Shown here piece by piece: positions 37,586 through 45,939 of a DNA stretch of 64,000 bases. Location: NCBI RefSeq assembly GCF_003023845.1, contig NZ_PYFT01000001.1, positions 5,208,001 to 5,272,000 on the forward strand, in the 5' to 3' direction. The notes below the pieces were generated by a model, which worked only from the letters and a program-made list of their open reading frames with translations, did not search any database and was not told the origin of the DNA. A program made the translations under genes and the position numbers. The stretch's first letter is position 1. Every line of letters begins with the position of its first letter. The DNA is from Adhaeribacter arboris (GTDB lineage Bacteria > Bacteroidota > Bacteroidia > Cytophagales > Hymenobacteraceae).

Positions 37586-38542
37586 TTAAGCTGCTTGCCG
37601 GATTGTCTGCTTTTCCCGGATTAACTGGTTCAACAGCCGCTCCGCCAAGGGTACCACCGGAATAAACAGTACTACTCCTATACAGTTAAATAGCACGTGA
37701 GCATTCGCGATCTGTCGTTCCAAGGGAGCATTGCCGGATATAGCACTTACCAGTTGTACAAAGGGGTTAAATAAAATAAGCGCCACAATAATAGAAATAA
37801 CGTTAAAAAGTAAATGAAATATTCCGGTTTTAACGGCTTGCCGGCTACGGCCAATAGAAGCCAGCAAAGTATCGGAGCAAGTACCTAACTCAGCCCCCAG
37901 CATCACGGCTATACCGGCGGTAATGGTAATGAGTTTTTTAGCGCCCAAGGCGATGATCATGCTTACCGTAGCCGAAGAAGATTGAATAATTAACGTAACT
38001 AAGGCCCCAATACCCACCCCTTTTAAAGGGTTTTCGAGCGCTTGCATCCAATGGGCAAAACGCGGACTTTGCCGCAATGGCGCCACCGATTCTTCCATCA
38101 CGTACAAACCAAAAAATATTAAACCAAAACCCAGTAATACCCGGCCGATATTTTTCGGTAAACGCTTTTTTGCCAGCATTAGCAGCAAAAAGCCAACTGC
38201 CATTAAAACCGAAGAATATTTACCCACGTCCAGGGCAATAATCTGGCTGGAGATAGTGGTACCGATATTGGCGCCCATTACAATGCCTATGGCCTGCCGG
38301 AAAGTGAGCGCCCGCGATTTAACCAAAGCAATGGTCATGATGATTACCGCGGAAGAAGAATCCAGCAGCGTAGTAATAACGGTGCCAGAAGCAATGCCGG
38401 AAAATAAATTGCCGGTAAACTTGTTCAGGTAAAACTGCATCCGTTCCCCGGTTACCGCTTTTAAACTATCCGATAAATAATTAAGGGCATACAAAAAAAG
38501 TGTTAACCCGCCAATTAAGGAAAGTATAATAGATTCCAGCAT
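37586..38542 (-). CDS. Na+/phosphate cotransporter (NptA/PF02690 family), short form
   Basis: 318 residues with about eight to nine hydrophobic segments. The two inverted family repeats are visible: LLDSSSAVIIMTIALV with MGANIGTTISSQIIAL, and LIIQSSSATVSMIIALG with MLGAELGTCSDTLLASIG. The QSSSAT motif is diagnostic. It imports phosphate with sodium at the inner membrane. It ends soon after the core and lacks the C-terminal PhoU-like regulatory domain found in many members. It lies between two hydrolase-type genes likely to supply phosphate. Start ATG 38542. Confidence 0.9.
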   Translation of the reverse strand: MLESIILSLIGGLTLFLYALNYLSDSLKAVTGERMQFYLNKFTGNLFSGIASGTVITTLLDSSSAVIIMTIALVKSRALTFRQAIGIVMGANIGTTISSQIIALDVGKYSSVLMAVGFLLLMLAKKRLPKNIGRVLLGFGLIFFGLYVMEESVAPLRQSPRFAHWMQALENPLKGVGIGALVTLIIQSSSATVSMIIALGAKKLITITAGIAVMLGAELGTCSDTLLASIGRSRQAVKTGIFHLLFNVISIIVALILFNPFVQLVSAISGNAPLERQIANAHVLFNCIGVVLFIPVVPLAERLLNQLIREKQTIRQAA

Positions 38543-38837
38543 AGCTGCATGGTGTTTTTTACTGGAAGGTAAGCTTTTCAGGAGGAATTGTTTTATGGGT
38601 TTGATTAAGAAATAGTTAAGATTTAGAAGGCAGAAGTTTGCTGCTGGCTAAAAGCACAGTTTAAAGAAAGTTTTGATCTTCGGCTAATCGGGTAATTTAA
38701 AAGAGAAGTATTTAAGCAACTTCTACGGTTCTAAGCCGATAAAAATAATTTAATAATATGTTTACAATTTCATCACAATAAAATCATACAAGGCAGCCAT
38801 CTTAGCTTTTCCGAATCTCTTTCTTAACTAAAAAGCT

Positions 38838-41609
38838 ATGATTAAAAACGTATACCTGCTAACTAGTTTATTATTTCTGTATTTGGGCGTTATTGGCGGG
38901 GCATCTGCCGCATCCCTTAAGCAAATAACTGCGGCGGAAGCCCAAATTTCTTTTAAAGATGAATTTTTATCGGTAACAGAAGATGCGGGTTTTGCCCACG
39001 TAACCTTGCGTTTGCAAAATTCAACAACCGCCAGCGTAGACCTGGTATTAAAAGGTGCCCCTTTTAGCACCACCGCTGCTACCGATGTAAATTTTACCCG
39101 CAAAACCCTGCAATTTAACGCCAGTAGCGCCGGTACGCGTACTATTTCCATTTCCATAAGTAACGATGAGTTGGCAGAGCAGGACGAGTACTTTGTATTA
39201 AGTCTGGAAAATTTTAAAGGAATAACCATACAAGGTAAACCTTCTATTACGGTGTATATCCGGGATAACGACCGTCAGGCGCCCCAGCCCAGCCCGGATG
39301 TACAATTAGCTTACGTGAGCAGTTTTAAGCCCAACTCCACCGAAGGTAGTACCACCGAAATTGTGGTACACGACCCGGCTTCGCAGCGCTTGTTTATGAC
39401 CAGCGCCATACAGGATAGGTTAGATATAGCTGATTTTTCGAATCCGGCCGCCATTAAGTTAATTAAATCCATTGATATGAGTCCGTACGGGGGAATTACC
39501 AGTGTAGCCGTCCGGAATGGGGTAGTAGCGGTGGCCAGCCCGAATGCGGATGAGCAACAAAACGGTTCGGTGGTATTTTTTAATACCAACGGCGATTTTC
39601 AGAAAAAAGTAACGGTAGGCGCCTTGCCCGATATGATTACCTTTACCCCGGACGGTAAAAAAATTTTAACGGCCAACGAAGGCCAACCCAACGACGAATA
39701 CACCCTCGACCCGGAAGGTTCTATTAGTATTATTGATATCAGTGGCGGTCTGGTCTCGGTTAATCAAAGTAAAGTAATTACCCTGTTATTTACCGGTTTT
39801 AATGCCAAAGAAGCAGCTTTGTTGGCAACTGGCGTACGCAAAACCAAAACCACCAGCACTTTGTCGCAGGATTTTGAACCGGAATATATCACCGTAGCCC
39901 CTGATTCGAAAAAGGCCTGGGCTACTTTGCAGGAAAACAATGCCATGGCCGAAATTAACTTGGAAACTAATAAAATTAAAGCGGTATGGGCTTTTGGCAC
40001 TAAAGATTTTAGCACTTCTGGTAATGGGTTCGATGCTTCTGATAAAAGCGAGGTGGTGCACCTGGCTAATTACCCGGTAAAATCGTTTTTTCTGCCCGAT
40101 GGAGTAGCTAATTTCAAAACCAATAACCGGACCTACCTTATTACCGCCAACGAGGGCGACGAAAAAGAATACGCAGGCTTAAACGAACGCACTACCGTCG
40201 GCGCCGTAACCCTGGACCCGGTTAAATTCCCGAATGCGGCCGAATTGCAACAGGATTATAATTTGGGCCGCCTGCGCATTACTAACCTGCAGGGCGATAC
40301 CGATAAGGACGGCGATTACGATGAGTTATACATGCCCGGCGCTCGTTCTTTTTCCATTTGGGATGCTGCTACTAAAACGCTGGTGTACGACAGCAAAGAT
40401 GATTTTGAATTTATCACCTCTACCGACCCCCGCGTAGCGCCAATTTTTAACGCCGACAACGAAGAGAATGATTTTAAAGGCCGGAGTCGCGCCAAAGGTC
40501 CGGAGCCGGAAGGCGTAACCGTGGCTACCATCAAAGACAAAACCTATGCTTTTATTACTCTGGAGCGCATTGGCGGCGTAATGGTCTACGACGTTACCGA
40601 CCCCCAGCAAGTTAAATTTGTAGATTATAAAAACAACCGCAGCCTCACCGAATTTGCCGGCGACCACGGTCCGGAGGGCATTATTTACATCGCGGCGCAA
40701 AATAGCCCGGATAAAAAGAATTACGTAGCCGTAGCCAATGAAATTAGCGGTACTATTTCGGTGTACGAGCTAAAAGAAAATACCACTCCGCGGCAATTTG
40801 CTAACTTCTCCCCGCGCCAAGGCTTACCCGGGACAAACGTGGTAATCACCGATAAAGGACTGGCTTCTGCTAAATCGGTACAGTTTAACGGGGTAAGAGC
40901 GGCTTTTAAAATAAGGAGCAATACCGAATTAGTTGCTATTGTACCGCCTGCAGCTACTACTGGCTTTATTACCCTGGAGACAGCCAACGAAAAATTAGTG
41001 AGCGACCAAAAATTTACGGTACGGCAACCTACTATCCGCTTTTTCGCGCCGGAATTTGGCGAAGCAGGCTCTAAAGTAGTTTTATTGGGTGATCATTTAG
41101 AAACTACCCAAGAAGTATATTTTAACGGAGTAAAAGCCGAGAACTTTAACTTATACTTCGGTTCTTTAATTATTGCGGAAGTGCCCCAAGAGGCAACTAC
41201 CGGTAAAATAAGTGTAGTACTAACGGGCGGTGGTAAAGCCGAAAGCGAAACGGATTTTATAATAGTTCCTTCGTTTACCAAGCCAGCCGCACAACCACTA
41301 GCCGACAACAAAATAAATTTGGGGGGGGCCTCACCAGTAGTAGCCTACCCTAACCCATTTTCCAGCGGAATTACCATTCGTGTTCAACTGCCAAAGCAGG
41401 AAGCGGCTAAATTAATAATCTACTCCGAGTCTGGTCAGGTAGTAAAGGAAATTGATTTTAAGATTGTAACACCAGGCACCTCTAGTTTTACTTGGGATGG
41501 CACAGATAAACAGCAAATACCTGTAAAAGCCGGATTATACCTGTATCAACTAATTCAGGGTAATTACATACAAACCGGTAGATGGATAAAAACGGAACTT
41601 GCCAAATAA
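38838..41609 (+). CDS. Calx-beta / choice-of-anchor-I / TIG protein with T9SS sorting domain
   Basis: 923 residues. Signal peptide (about 1-25), a Calx-beta domain (about 35-130; VTEDAGFAHVTLRLQN, ending in VYIRDND), then a long propeller-like choice-of-anchor-I domain (about 155-640; PDMITFTPDGKKILTANEG, PDGVANFKTNNRTYLITANE, RIGGVMVYDVTDP, DHGPEGIIYI). Two TIG-like repeats (about 650-810) and a T9SS sorting domain (AYPNPFSSGITIRVQLP...) complete it. Relatives are often annotated as alkaline phosphatase or phytase-like esterase, but I see no proven active site. A run of eight G (41321-41328, codons 828-831) sits just before the sorting domain. Expected to be secreted or on the surface. Confidence 0.85.
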   Translation: MIKNVYLLTSLLFLYLGVIGGASAASLKQITAAEAQISFKDEFLSVTEDAGFAHVTLRLQNSTTASVDLVLKGAPFSTTAATDVNFTRKTLQFNASSAGTRTISISISNDELAEQDEYFVLSLENFKGITIQGKPSITVYIRDNDRQAPQPSPDVQLAYVSSFKPNSTEGSTTEIVVHDPASQRLFMTSAIQDRLDIADFSNPAAIKLIKSIDMSPYGGITSVAVRNGVVAVASPNADEQQNGSVVFFNTNGDFQKKVTVGALPDMITFTPDGKKILTANEGQPNDEYTLDPEGSISIIDISGGLVSVNQSKVITLLFTGFNAKEAALLATGVRKTKTTSTLSQDFEPEYITVAPDSKKAWATLQENNAMAEINLETNKIKAVWAFGTKDFSTSGNGFDASDKSEVVHLANYPVKSFFLPDGVANFKTNNRTYLITANEGDEKEYAGLNERTTVGAVTLDPVKFPNAAELQQDYNLGRLRITNLQGDTDKDGDYDELYMPGARSFSIWDAATKTLVYDSKDDFEFITSTDPRVAPIFNADNEENDFKGRSRAKGPEPEGVTVATIKDKTYAFITLERIGGVMVYDVTDPQQVKFVDYKNNRSLTEFAGDHGPEGIIYIAAQNSPDKKNYVAVANEISGTISVYELKENTTPRQFANFSPRQGLPGTNVVITDKGLASAKSVQFNGVRAAFKIRSNTELVAIVPPAATTGFITLETANEKLVSDQKFTVRQPTIRFFAPEFGEAGSKVVLLGDHLETTQEVYFNGVKAENFNLYFGSLIIAEVPQEATTGKISVVLTGGGKAESETDFIIVPSFTKPAAQPLADNKINLGGASPVVAYPNPFSSGITIRVQLPKQEAAKLIIYSESGQVVKEIDFKIVTPGTSSFTWDGTDKQQIPVKAGLYLYQLIQGNYIQTGRWIKTELAK
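41321..41328 (+). repeat. G8 homopolymer in coding sequence before the T9SS sorting domain
   Basis: Eight consecutive G bases encode L-G-G-A. Losing one G leads to a TAG stop after three further codons, and gaining one leads to a TAA stop soon after. Either change removes the sorting domain while leaving the rest intact. Confidence 0.9.
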
Positions 41610-41693
41610 TTCGAGCTCTTATTGGGCCTTAGTGCTTTAGTTTGTAGATGTTGGGCTACTCATCAAAACTTAAAACGAACCGGGAAGAATATG

Positions 41694-41738
41694 ATAAGTA
41701 AATAAAACTGCTGGAAGTTGGGGGTTTTATTTACTTAT
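41694..41738 (+). terminator. Terminator of the choice-of-anchor-I gene
   Basis: Perfect 15-bp stem (41694-41708 with 41724-41738; ATAAGTAAATAAAAC) with a 15-base loop, about 85 bases past the stop. Low GC content makes it weaker than others in the window. Confidence 0.6.
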
Positions 41739-41779
41739 TAATACTAGATTGAACTATAAAAGTCGTACCCGAGGCGGTT

Positions 41780-41805
41780 TATCTTTGGAGCTGGGCACCA
41801 GCTCC
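41780..41805 (+). promoter_or_regulatory. -7 element and leader hairpin of the phnZ-like gene
   Basis: TATCTTTG at 41780-41787 is an exact -7 consensus, with no good -33 TTG (nearest about 28 bases upstream). It overlaps the start of a perfect 8-bp hairpin, GGAGCTGG/CCAGCTCC (41787-41794 with 41798-41805), placed about where transcription should begin. A leader of roughly 90 bases follows to ATG 41887. Confidence 0.5.
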
Positions 41806-41886
41806 AGGCGGCGGTGCTCTCTTATTGGTACCGTAACCAGTTTGCCTCGTGGCCGGCTATTGTTTGTTTGAATAAAGCAAAAACTC

Positions 41887-42462
41887 ATGGAACCAGAACA
41901 AATTAAGAACATTGCCGAAGAAATAATTCAATTGTACGTGCAGCACGGGGCCGATGATTACGTGGGCGAGCCGGTATCACAACTAGAACACATGTCGCAG
42001 TGTGCCCAATTAGCCCAGCAGGAAGGCTACGGAGAAGACGTAATTTTGGCGGCCTTTTTACACGATATTGGGCATATTTGCAGCCAGCAAAAACGCGCCG
42101 AAGAAAGCATGGATGGTTTTGGTGTCATTCGCCACGAAAAAGTAGGCGCCGATTTTTTACGTTCCAAAGGATTCTCGGAGCGGGTGGCGCGCTTAGTGGA
42201 AAGCCACGTGCCCGCCAAGCGGTACCTTACTTTTAAAGACCCGGAATATTACAATCAATTATCCGAAGCCAGTAAGCAAACGCTAGAATTTCAAGGAGGC
42301 CGCATGACCGCTGAAGAGGCTGCCGCTTTCGAAGCCGATGATTTATTTAACCTGAGTATCCGGATGCGCCGCTGGGACGAACTAGGGAAAGAAACTGATC
42401 AGCCGGTAGTAGAGTTAGGTCGTTTTAAAGAAATGTTTATCCGGCACCTGGCAAGTAGATAA
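41887..42462 (+). CDS. phnZ: PhnZ-like HD-domain phosphonate oxygenase (phosphonate-associated HDIG protein)
   Basis: 191 residues. Carries the features of PhnZ, a mixed-valent di-iron oxygenase that cleaves 1-hydroxy-2-aminoethylphosphonate to glycine and phosphate. Substrate-sensing loop DYVGEPVSQLEH (Tyr 25, Glu 28), metal ligands His 35, His 59-Asp 60, His 83, His 107, Asp 164, and phosphonate-binding Lys 111 and Arg 161 in the expected spacing (HDIGH, RHEKVGADFLRSKGFSERV, ESHVPAKRYL, RRWDELGK). The Tyr and Glu distinguish it from ordinary HD phosphohydrolases. The usual partner PhnY is not visible in the window. It opens a cluster with other phosphonate-type genes but is transcribed alone. 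Cytoplasmic. Confidence 0.85.
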   Translation: MEPEQIKNIAEEIIQLYVQHGADDYVGEPVSQLEHMSQCAQLAQQEGYGEDVILAAFLHDIGHICSQQKRAEESMDGFGVIRHEKVGADFLRSKGFSERVARLVESHVPAKRYLTFKDPEYYNQLSEASKQTLEFQGGRMTAEEAAAFEADDLFNLSIRMRRWDELGKETDQPVVELGRFKEMFIRHLASR

Positions 42463-42628
42463 GTAGTTGTTGGTTATTAGTTGTTTGTTGTTCGATAGCT
42501 AAAACGCTTTCCATCCAACTAGTATCACAAATTATACTTCCTTTAATTCTCTTTATACTTATTAAGTACACTGTGAACGAAATAAGTTAATAAAAAAATT
42601 ATTAGTGGAAAGTTCCCCTTTAGAGATA

Positions 42629-42853
42629 GAGCCGTTAAGTTCTATTGTCAAAAGCTGGAATAATGCGAGCAGCTTCGCTCGGGTTGCGCATCGTCCGGCC
42701 TCCCCGAACTACTTCGGGATTTGCAACTGGCCGATAGAAATTTGACTTAATTGCATGTAGAAAGTACTATTGGTTTGCCCGGCCAGAGGCCTCCTGAATA
42801 ATCTTCACGAGCGAAGACGCTCGCGAAAGTAGTATTTTAAGAACGTAACGGCT
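42629..42853. repeat. MITE-like repeat, copy 3 (inverted relative to copies 1 and 2)
   Basis: Terminal inverted repeats GAGCCGTTAAGTTCT (42629-42643) and the reverse complement of 42839-42853 differ at one position. Inside are hairpins shared with the copies at 48574 and 50609: CACGAGCG...CGCTCGCG and GCCCGGCCAGAGGCC. It occupies the gap downstream of phnZ and has no coding sequence. Probably a non-autonomous element or BIME-like repeat. Confidence 0.65.
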
Positions 42854-42978
42854 CTACCCTTTGGAGGAAATAGGCGAAGGGAAATACCTCTAAATTAGTT
42901 CTAATTTTATTTTTTGAAACCTTCACTTACTTTGTTCCCAGAGTACTTAATTTAAAAAAATTATAAGTTTATCTTAAC

Positions 42979-43842
42979 CTACCGTTGTATTCCGGATGAA
43001 GTGAGCGGCACCGGCTGCCACTCGCCATCCAGTAAAACCTGTACTTGCTGGTAACCGGTTTCTAGCAATAGTTCAGCCGCGTAATCAAACTTACCCGCGA
43101 TTTCGCTGGGCTTATGCGCATCTGAATTTATCGTAACCGGAATATTTAATTGCTGCATTTGCGCTAAAATCCAGCGGCCCGGGTAAACCTCCGTGGTTTT
43201 ATTCTGGTACAAACCCCGGGTATTTACTTCGACAATAACGCCGGCAGCGGCAATTTCCCGGAGGGTTTTTACCACTTCTGCCTGGTACCAATCCTCCGTT
43301 TCGGCGAAATAAAACGTGCTGGTATTCTGCATCTTTATCTTATCTAAATGGCCCACTAGAGTGGGGCATTGCTCGCGTACCATTTGGCGGGTTAGTTCGA
43401 AATAACGCGTAACCGCGGCCCGGGTATCTTTTTTAAAAATTTGCTCCCAACCTTCCGCAAATACCGCCGGTTTGTTGTCAATTTCCCAATGGCGGCCATC
43501 CGGTAAAGTATCCACAAAATGCACTGATCCCACGGTGTAATCTAAGTCCGCCGCCTGAATAAATTTACTTTTTGGCCCCATCAATCCCGGAATAAAATCT
43601 ACTTCCAGGCCCGCATAAATTTGAATTTGTGATACATACTGGCTTTGCAAAGCTTTAACCTCGGCTATATAAGCGGGCAGCTTTTCCATTTTCATGCTCC
43701 AGGTTGTCGGGAAGGGTAGTGGCGCGTGCGAGGAAAACCCATAGGCCGTGAATCCTTGGTTAACAGCTTCTTCTACGTAAACAGCGGGCGCATCGGAGCC
43801 ATCGCAGTAAGCACAATGGCTGTGGTAATTCGTCCAGGGCAT
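42979..43842 (-). CDS. PHP-domain phosphatase (histidinol-phosphatase-like)
   Basis: 287 residues, cytoplasmic. The complete set of PHP metal-binding motifs is present: N-terminal YHSHCAYCDG (HxH plus Asp), YGFSSHAPLP, GLEVDF, GSVHFVD, GHLDKI and NSDAHKP. HisJ/HisK-type histidinol phosphatases have this size and pattern, and other PHP proteins act on different phosphoesters. No other his genes are nearby; it lies between the phnZ-like gene and the phosphonate FAD oxidoreductase, 168 bases from the latter and on the same strand. So it may serve either histidine synthesis or phosphonate/phosphoester breakdown; the sequence alone cannot decide. Confidence 0.8.
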   Translation of the reverse strand: MPWTNYHSHCAYCDGSDAPAVYVEEAVNQGFTAYGFSSHAPLPFPTTWSMKMEKLPAYIAEVKALQSQYVSQIQIYAGLEVDFIPGLMGPKSKFIQAADLDYTVGSVHFVDTLPDGRHWEIDNKPAVFAEGWEQIFKKDTRAAVTRYFELTRQMVREQCPTLVGHLDKIKMQNTSTFYFAETEDWYQAEVVKTLREIAAAGVIVEVNTRGLYQNKTTEVYPGRWILAQMQQLNIPVTINSDAHKPSEIAGKFDYAAELLLETGYQQVQVLLDGEWQPVPLTSSGIQR

Positions 43843-44010
43843 TGGTAAATCTGGTTTTTTAAATTAACTTATAAAATTACGGAAATAAGTAGAAGGACAA
43901 AATCAAGTATATACCTGATTTAGGCTGTATATTCTGCGTAAGTTAATTTCGAACAAACATTCACCATAATTAAGTTTAGTGTCTAATATCTTGATAATTG
44001 TGTCTTTTCT

Positions 44011-45171
44011 TTAGTACCCAAGCCTTTGTACGTGGTGCTGGGCAAAACCGGCCGCCGTAGTCATGCCTTTCCCGCCAATACCCGTAACAATGTGAATTTT
44101 TTGGTCGATGACGTGCTCAAAGATTTCCGCTGATTTGGATTGCGAATAATACCCGTTCCAAGTGCGTTTGATGCGCCAATCCGGTAAATGTAAAATTTGC
44201 TGCGCCTCGCGCAATATAGCGGCGTTAATGGTATCTTCTACGCCGTAATCCAGTTCCTGGGTGGCGGTAGTGTCGGCGTATTCGTGCGAGTCACCGATAA
44301 TAATGGACCCATCCAGGGCTTGCTTAAACAAAATATGAATACCCCACTGACGCAAATCTTCCGCAACTTCTGCGGGGTTTAGTTGAGCGTACGACGGACA
44401 GCTTTTAAAAGCGTAGTACCGCCGGATCGATAAACCCGTGAGGATGGAGCCGGGCAAGGCTACTTGCGGCAACGGATAGGTAGCTAGCATTTGCAGCTTA
44501 CAAATTTGCAAATCGCTGGTTTGAAACACCTCCGGGAACAAAAATTTAAAATCGCGGCCGCTGCAAATAATTACCTTGGCCGCGGTATAAACCTGACCAA
44601 AGACATCCCTTACTTCGCAAGAAACATCGTTGAATGTGCAGGCAATTACCGGGGTGGCGGGCCGGTAATCTAATCCTAGCCGGGTTACGAGATATTCCAG
44701 TAACCGATGAATTAAAGTAGCGGGCTCAGCGGTAACTTCCTCCGGAAACAATAAGCCCCCAAAACAATAACTTTCTTTTAAAGCCGGCAAGCGTTGCCGA
44801 CATTGAGCGGCGGTTAGTAATTCGGAGGGGTAACCTACGTTTTGGTACTGCTGATGTTTTTCTTGGAGCACCTGCATTTCCGTTTCTGAAGAAGCTATGT
44901 ACGTGGAGCCATTTTGCCGGATGGTAATATTAAATTCCGCCTGAATGCTTTTGTACGTTTCCAGACTGGCTTTGCCGTAACGGAACCATTCGCCGTCGGC
45001 CATGCCGGAAGGTACAATTTGCCCGAAATTACGAACGGTGGCCTCGGTGGGTCGGGGGTCTTTTTCCAGCAGTAAAACTTTTAAGCCTTTTTGTAAAGCA
45101 AAGTACGCGTGAAAAGCCCCTAATACGCCGCCGCCAATAATAATTAAATCAAAATTTGCTTTACTGCTCAT
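44011..45171 (-). CDS. FAD-dependent oxidoreductase of the phosphonate-associated (TIGR03364-like) type
   Basis: About 386 residues. N-terminal Rossmann FAD site DLIIIGGGVLGAFHAYFALQ, a second family motif EKDPRPTEATVRNFGQIVPSG, and a C-terminal VTGIGGKGMTTAAGFAQHH that closes on the flavin. This DAO-like subfamily is known for gene neighbourhoods with PhnX-like hydrolases and is thought (and for some members shown) to oxidise 2-aminoethylphosphonate or N-methylated forms to phosphonoacetaldehyde. I use ATG 45171 rather than TTG 45189, because a promoter-like element puts the transcript start near 45193. The cupin regulator gene is 106 bases upstream on the same strand and the PhnX-like gene diverges beyond it. 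Confidence 0.82.
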   Translation of the reverse strand: MSSKANFDLIIIGGGVLGAFHAYFALQKGLKVLLLEKDPRPTEATVRNFGQIVPSGMADGEWFRYGKASLETYKSIQAEFNITIRQNGSTYIASSETEMQVLQEKHQQYQNVGYPSELLTAAQCRQRLPALKESYCFGGLLFPEEVTAEPATLIHRLLEYLVTRLGLDYRPATPVIACTFNDVSCEVRDVFGQVYTAAKVIICSGRDFKFLFPEVFQTSDLQICKLQMLATYPLPQVALPGSILTGLSIRRYYAFKSCPSYAQLNPAEVAEDLRQWGIHILFKQALDGSIIIGDSHEYADTTATQELDYGVEDTINAAILREAQQILHLPDWRIKRTWNGYYSQSKSAEIFEHVIDQKIHIVTGIGGKGMTTAAGFAQHHVQRLGY

Positions 45172-45199
45172 ACTAAATACGTCTGTCAATTAAAAAAAT

Positions 45200-45253
45200 G
45201 AAAGGTACTACTGTTTACCATCAGGAAACAATTTGTTTGTTTATTCAATTGTT
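45200..45253 (-). promoter_or_regulatory. Promoter and possible operator for the FAD oxidoreductase gene
   Basis: On the minus strand TTG (45231-45229), 21 bases, then TACCTTTC (45207-45200), one mismatch from the TTG-N17-23-TAnnTTTG consensus. An inverted repeat AACAATT (from 45228) and AATTGTT (ending 45253) overlaps the -33 side and could be an operator for the neighbouring XRE-cupin regulator. Confidence 0.5.
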
Positions 45254-45277
45254 AATTTTGCCTTATTGACTATTAGA

Positions 45278-45856
45278 TTATTCCGTAGAGCGAATCAGGT
45301 AAACTTTAAATAACCGGGCGGGTAAATCAGTTTCGTTTTTAACGGAATGGGGCACAATGCCGTCAAAGTACAGAGTATCGCCTTTTAACAAAGTAATATT
45401 TTCGCCTTTTAACCCGTAAGTTACTTGCCCTTCCAGCACATGAATTAACTCCAGAGCATCCGTCGCAATAGGCTTTCGGTGAGTGCGCGCGTTAATGGCT
45501 ACTTCGTTTACGCGTAAATTAAAACTGGTTAAATTTTGCGAAAGCAAGTATTTGTATATTAATCCTTTAGAATCATTTCGAGGTTCTATTTCTCCGGTTC
45601 CTTCTCTTACCAGTAGGTAGGGCAGTTGGTGGTTGCCGTTCATATTTTTGACCAACACGGCTACGTCTACTTCCAGCGAATCGGCGATGGTCAGGAGCAC
45701 CGGCAGCGAAGGAATGGTCCGGTAATTTTCGATTTTAGAGATCAGGCCCGCCGAAAGATTGCTGCGCCTCGCCAGTTCCCGTAAACTCAATCCTTTCTCT
45801 TTTCTGAGTTGCATAATGCGCAGGCCAATCAAGCTCAATTTGTCGGGTTTCATCAT
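45278..45856 (-). CDS. XRE-family regulator with C-terminal cupin domain
   Basis: 192 residues. An N-terminal helix-turn-helix of the XRE type (residues about 12-65: GLSLRELARRSNLSAGLISKIENYRTIP) and a C-terminal double-stranded beta-helix cupin (about 105-190: ALELIHVLEGQVTYGLKGE, GDTLYFDGIVPHSVKN), the likely effector-sensing part. It is divergent from the PhnX-like gene (83-base gap) and lies just upstream of the FAD oxidoreductase gene. It is thus well placed as the local regulator of the phosphonate genes, with a phosphonate or its product as possible ligand. That link is inferred from position only. Confidence 0.87.
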   Translation of the reverse strand: MMKPDKLSLIGLRIMQLRKEKGLSLRELARRSNLSAGLISKIENYRTIPSLPVLLTIADSLEVDVAVLVKNMNGNHQLPYLLVREGTGEIEPRNDSKGLIYKYLLSQNLTSFNLRVNEVAINARTHRKPIATDALELIHVLEGQVTYGLKGENITLLKGDTLYFDGIVPHSVKNETDLPARLFKVYLIRSTE

Positions 45857-45939
45857 TTAGTAATATAAAAATAACAAAGAGGCAGGAAAATTATACGTAA
45901 ATTTAGTGCATATTAGTAAACATTTTTAAAAAATACAGC
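45857..45939. promoter_or_regulatory. Divergent control region between the regulator and PhnX-like genes
   Basis: Two direct copies of TTAGTAA (45857-45863 and 45913-45919), plus TTTAGTG at 45903-45909, in an AT-rich 83-base gap. These could be half-sites for the cupin regulator. No exact -7 consensus was found for either gene. Confidence 0.35.
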
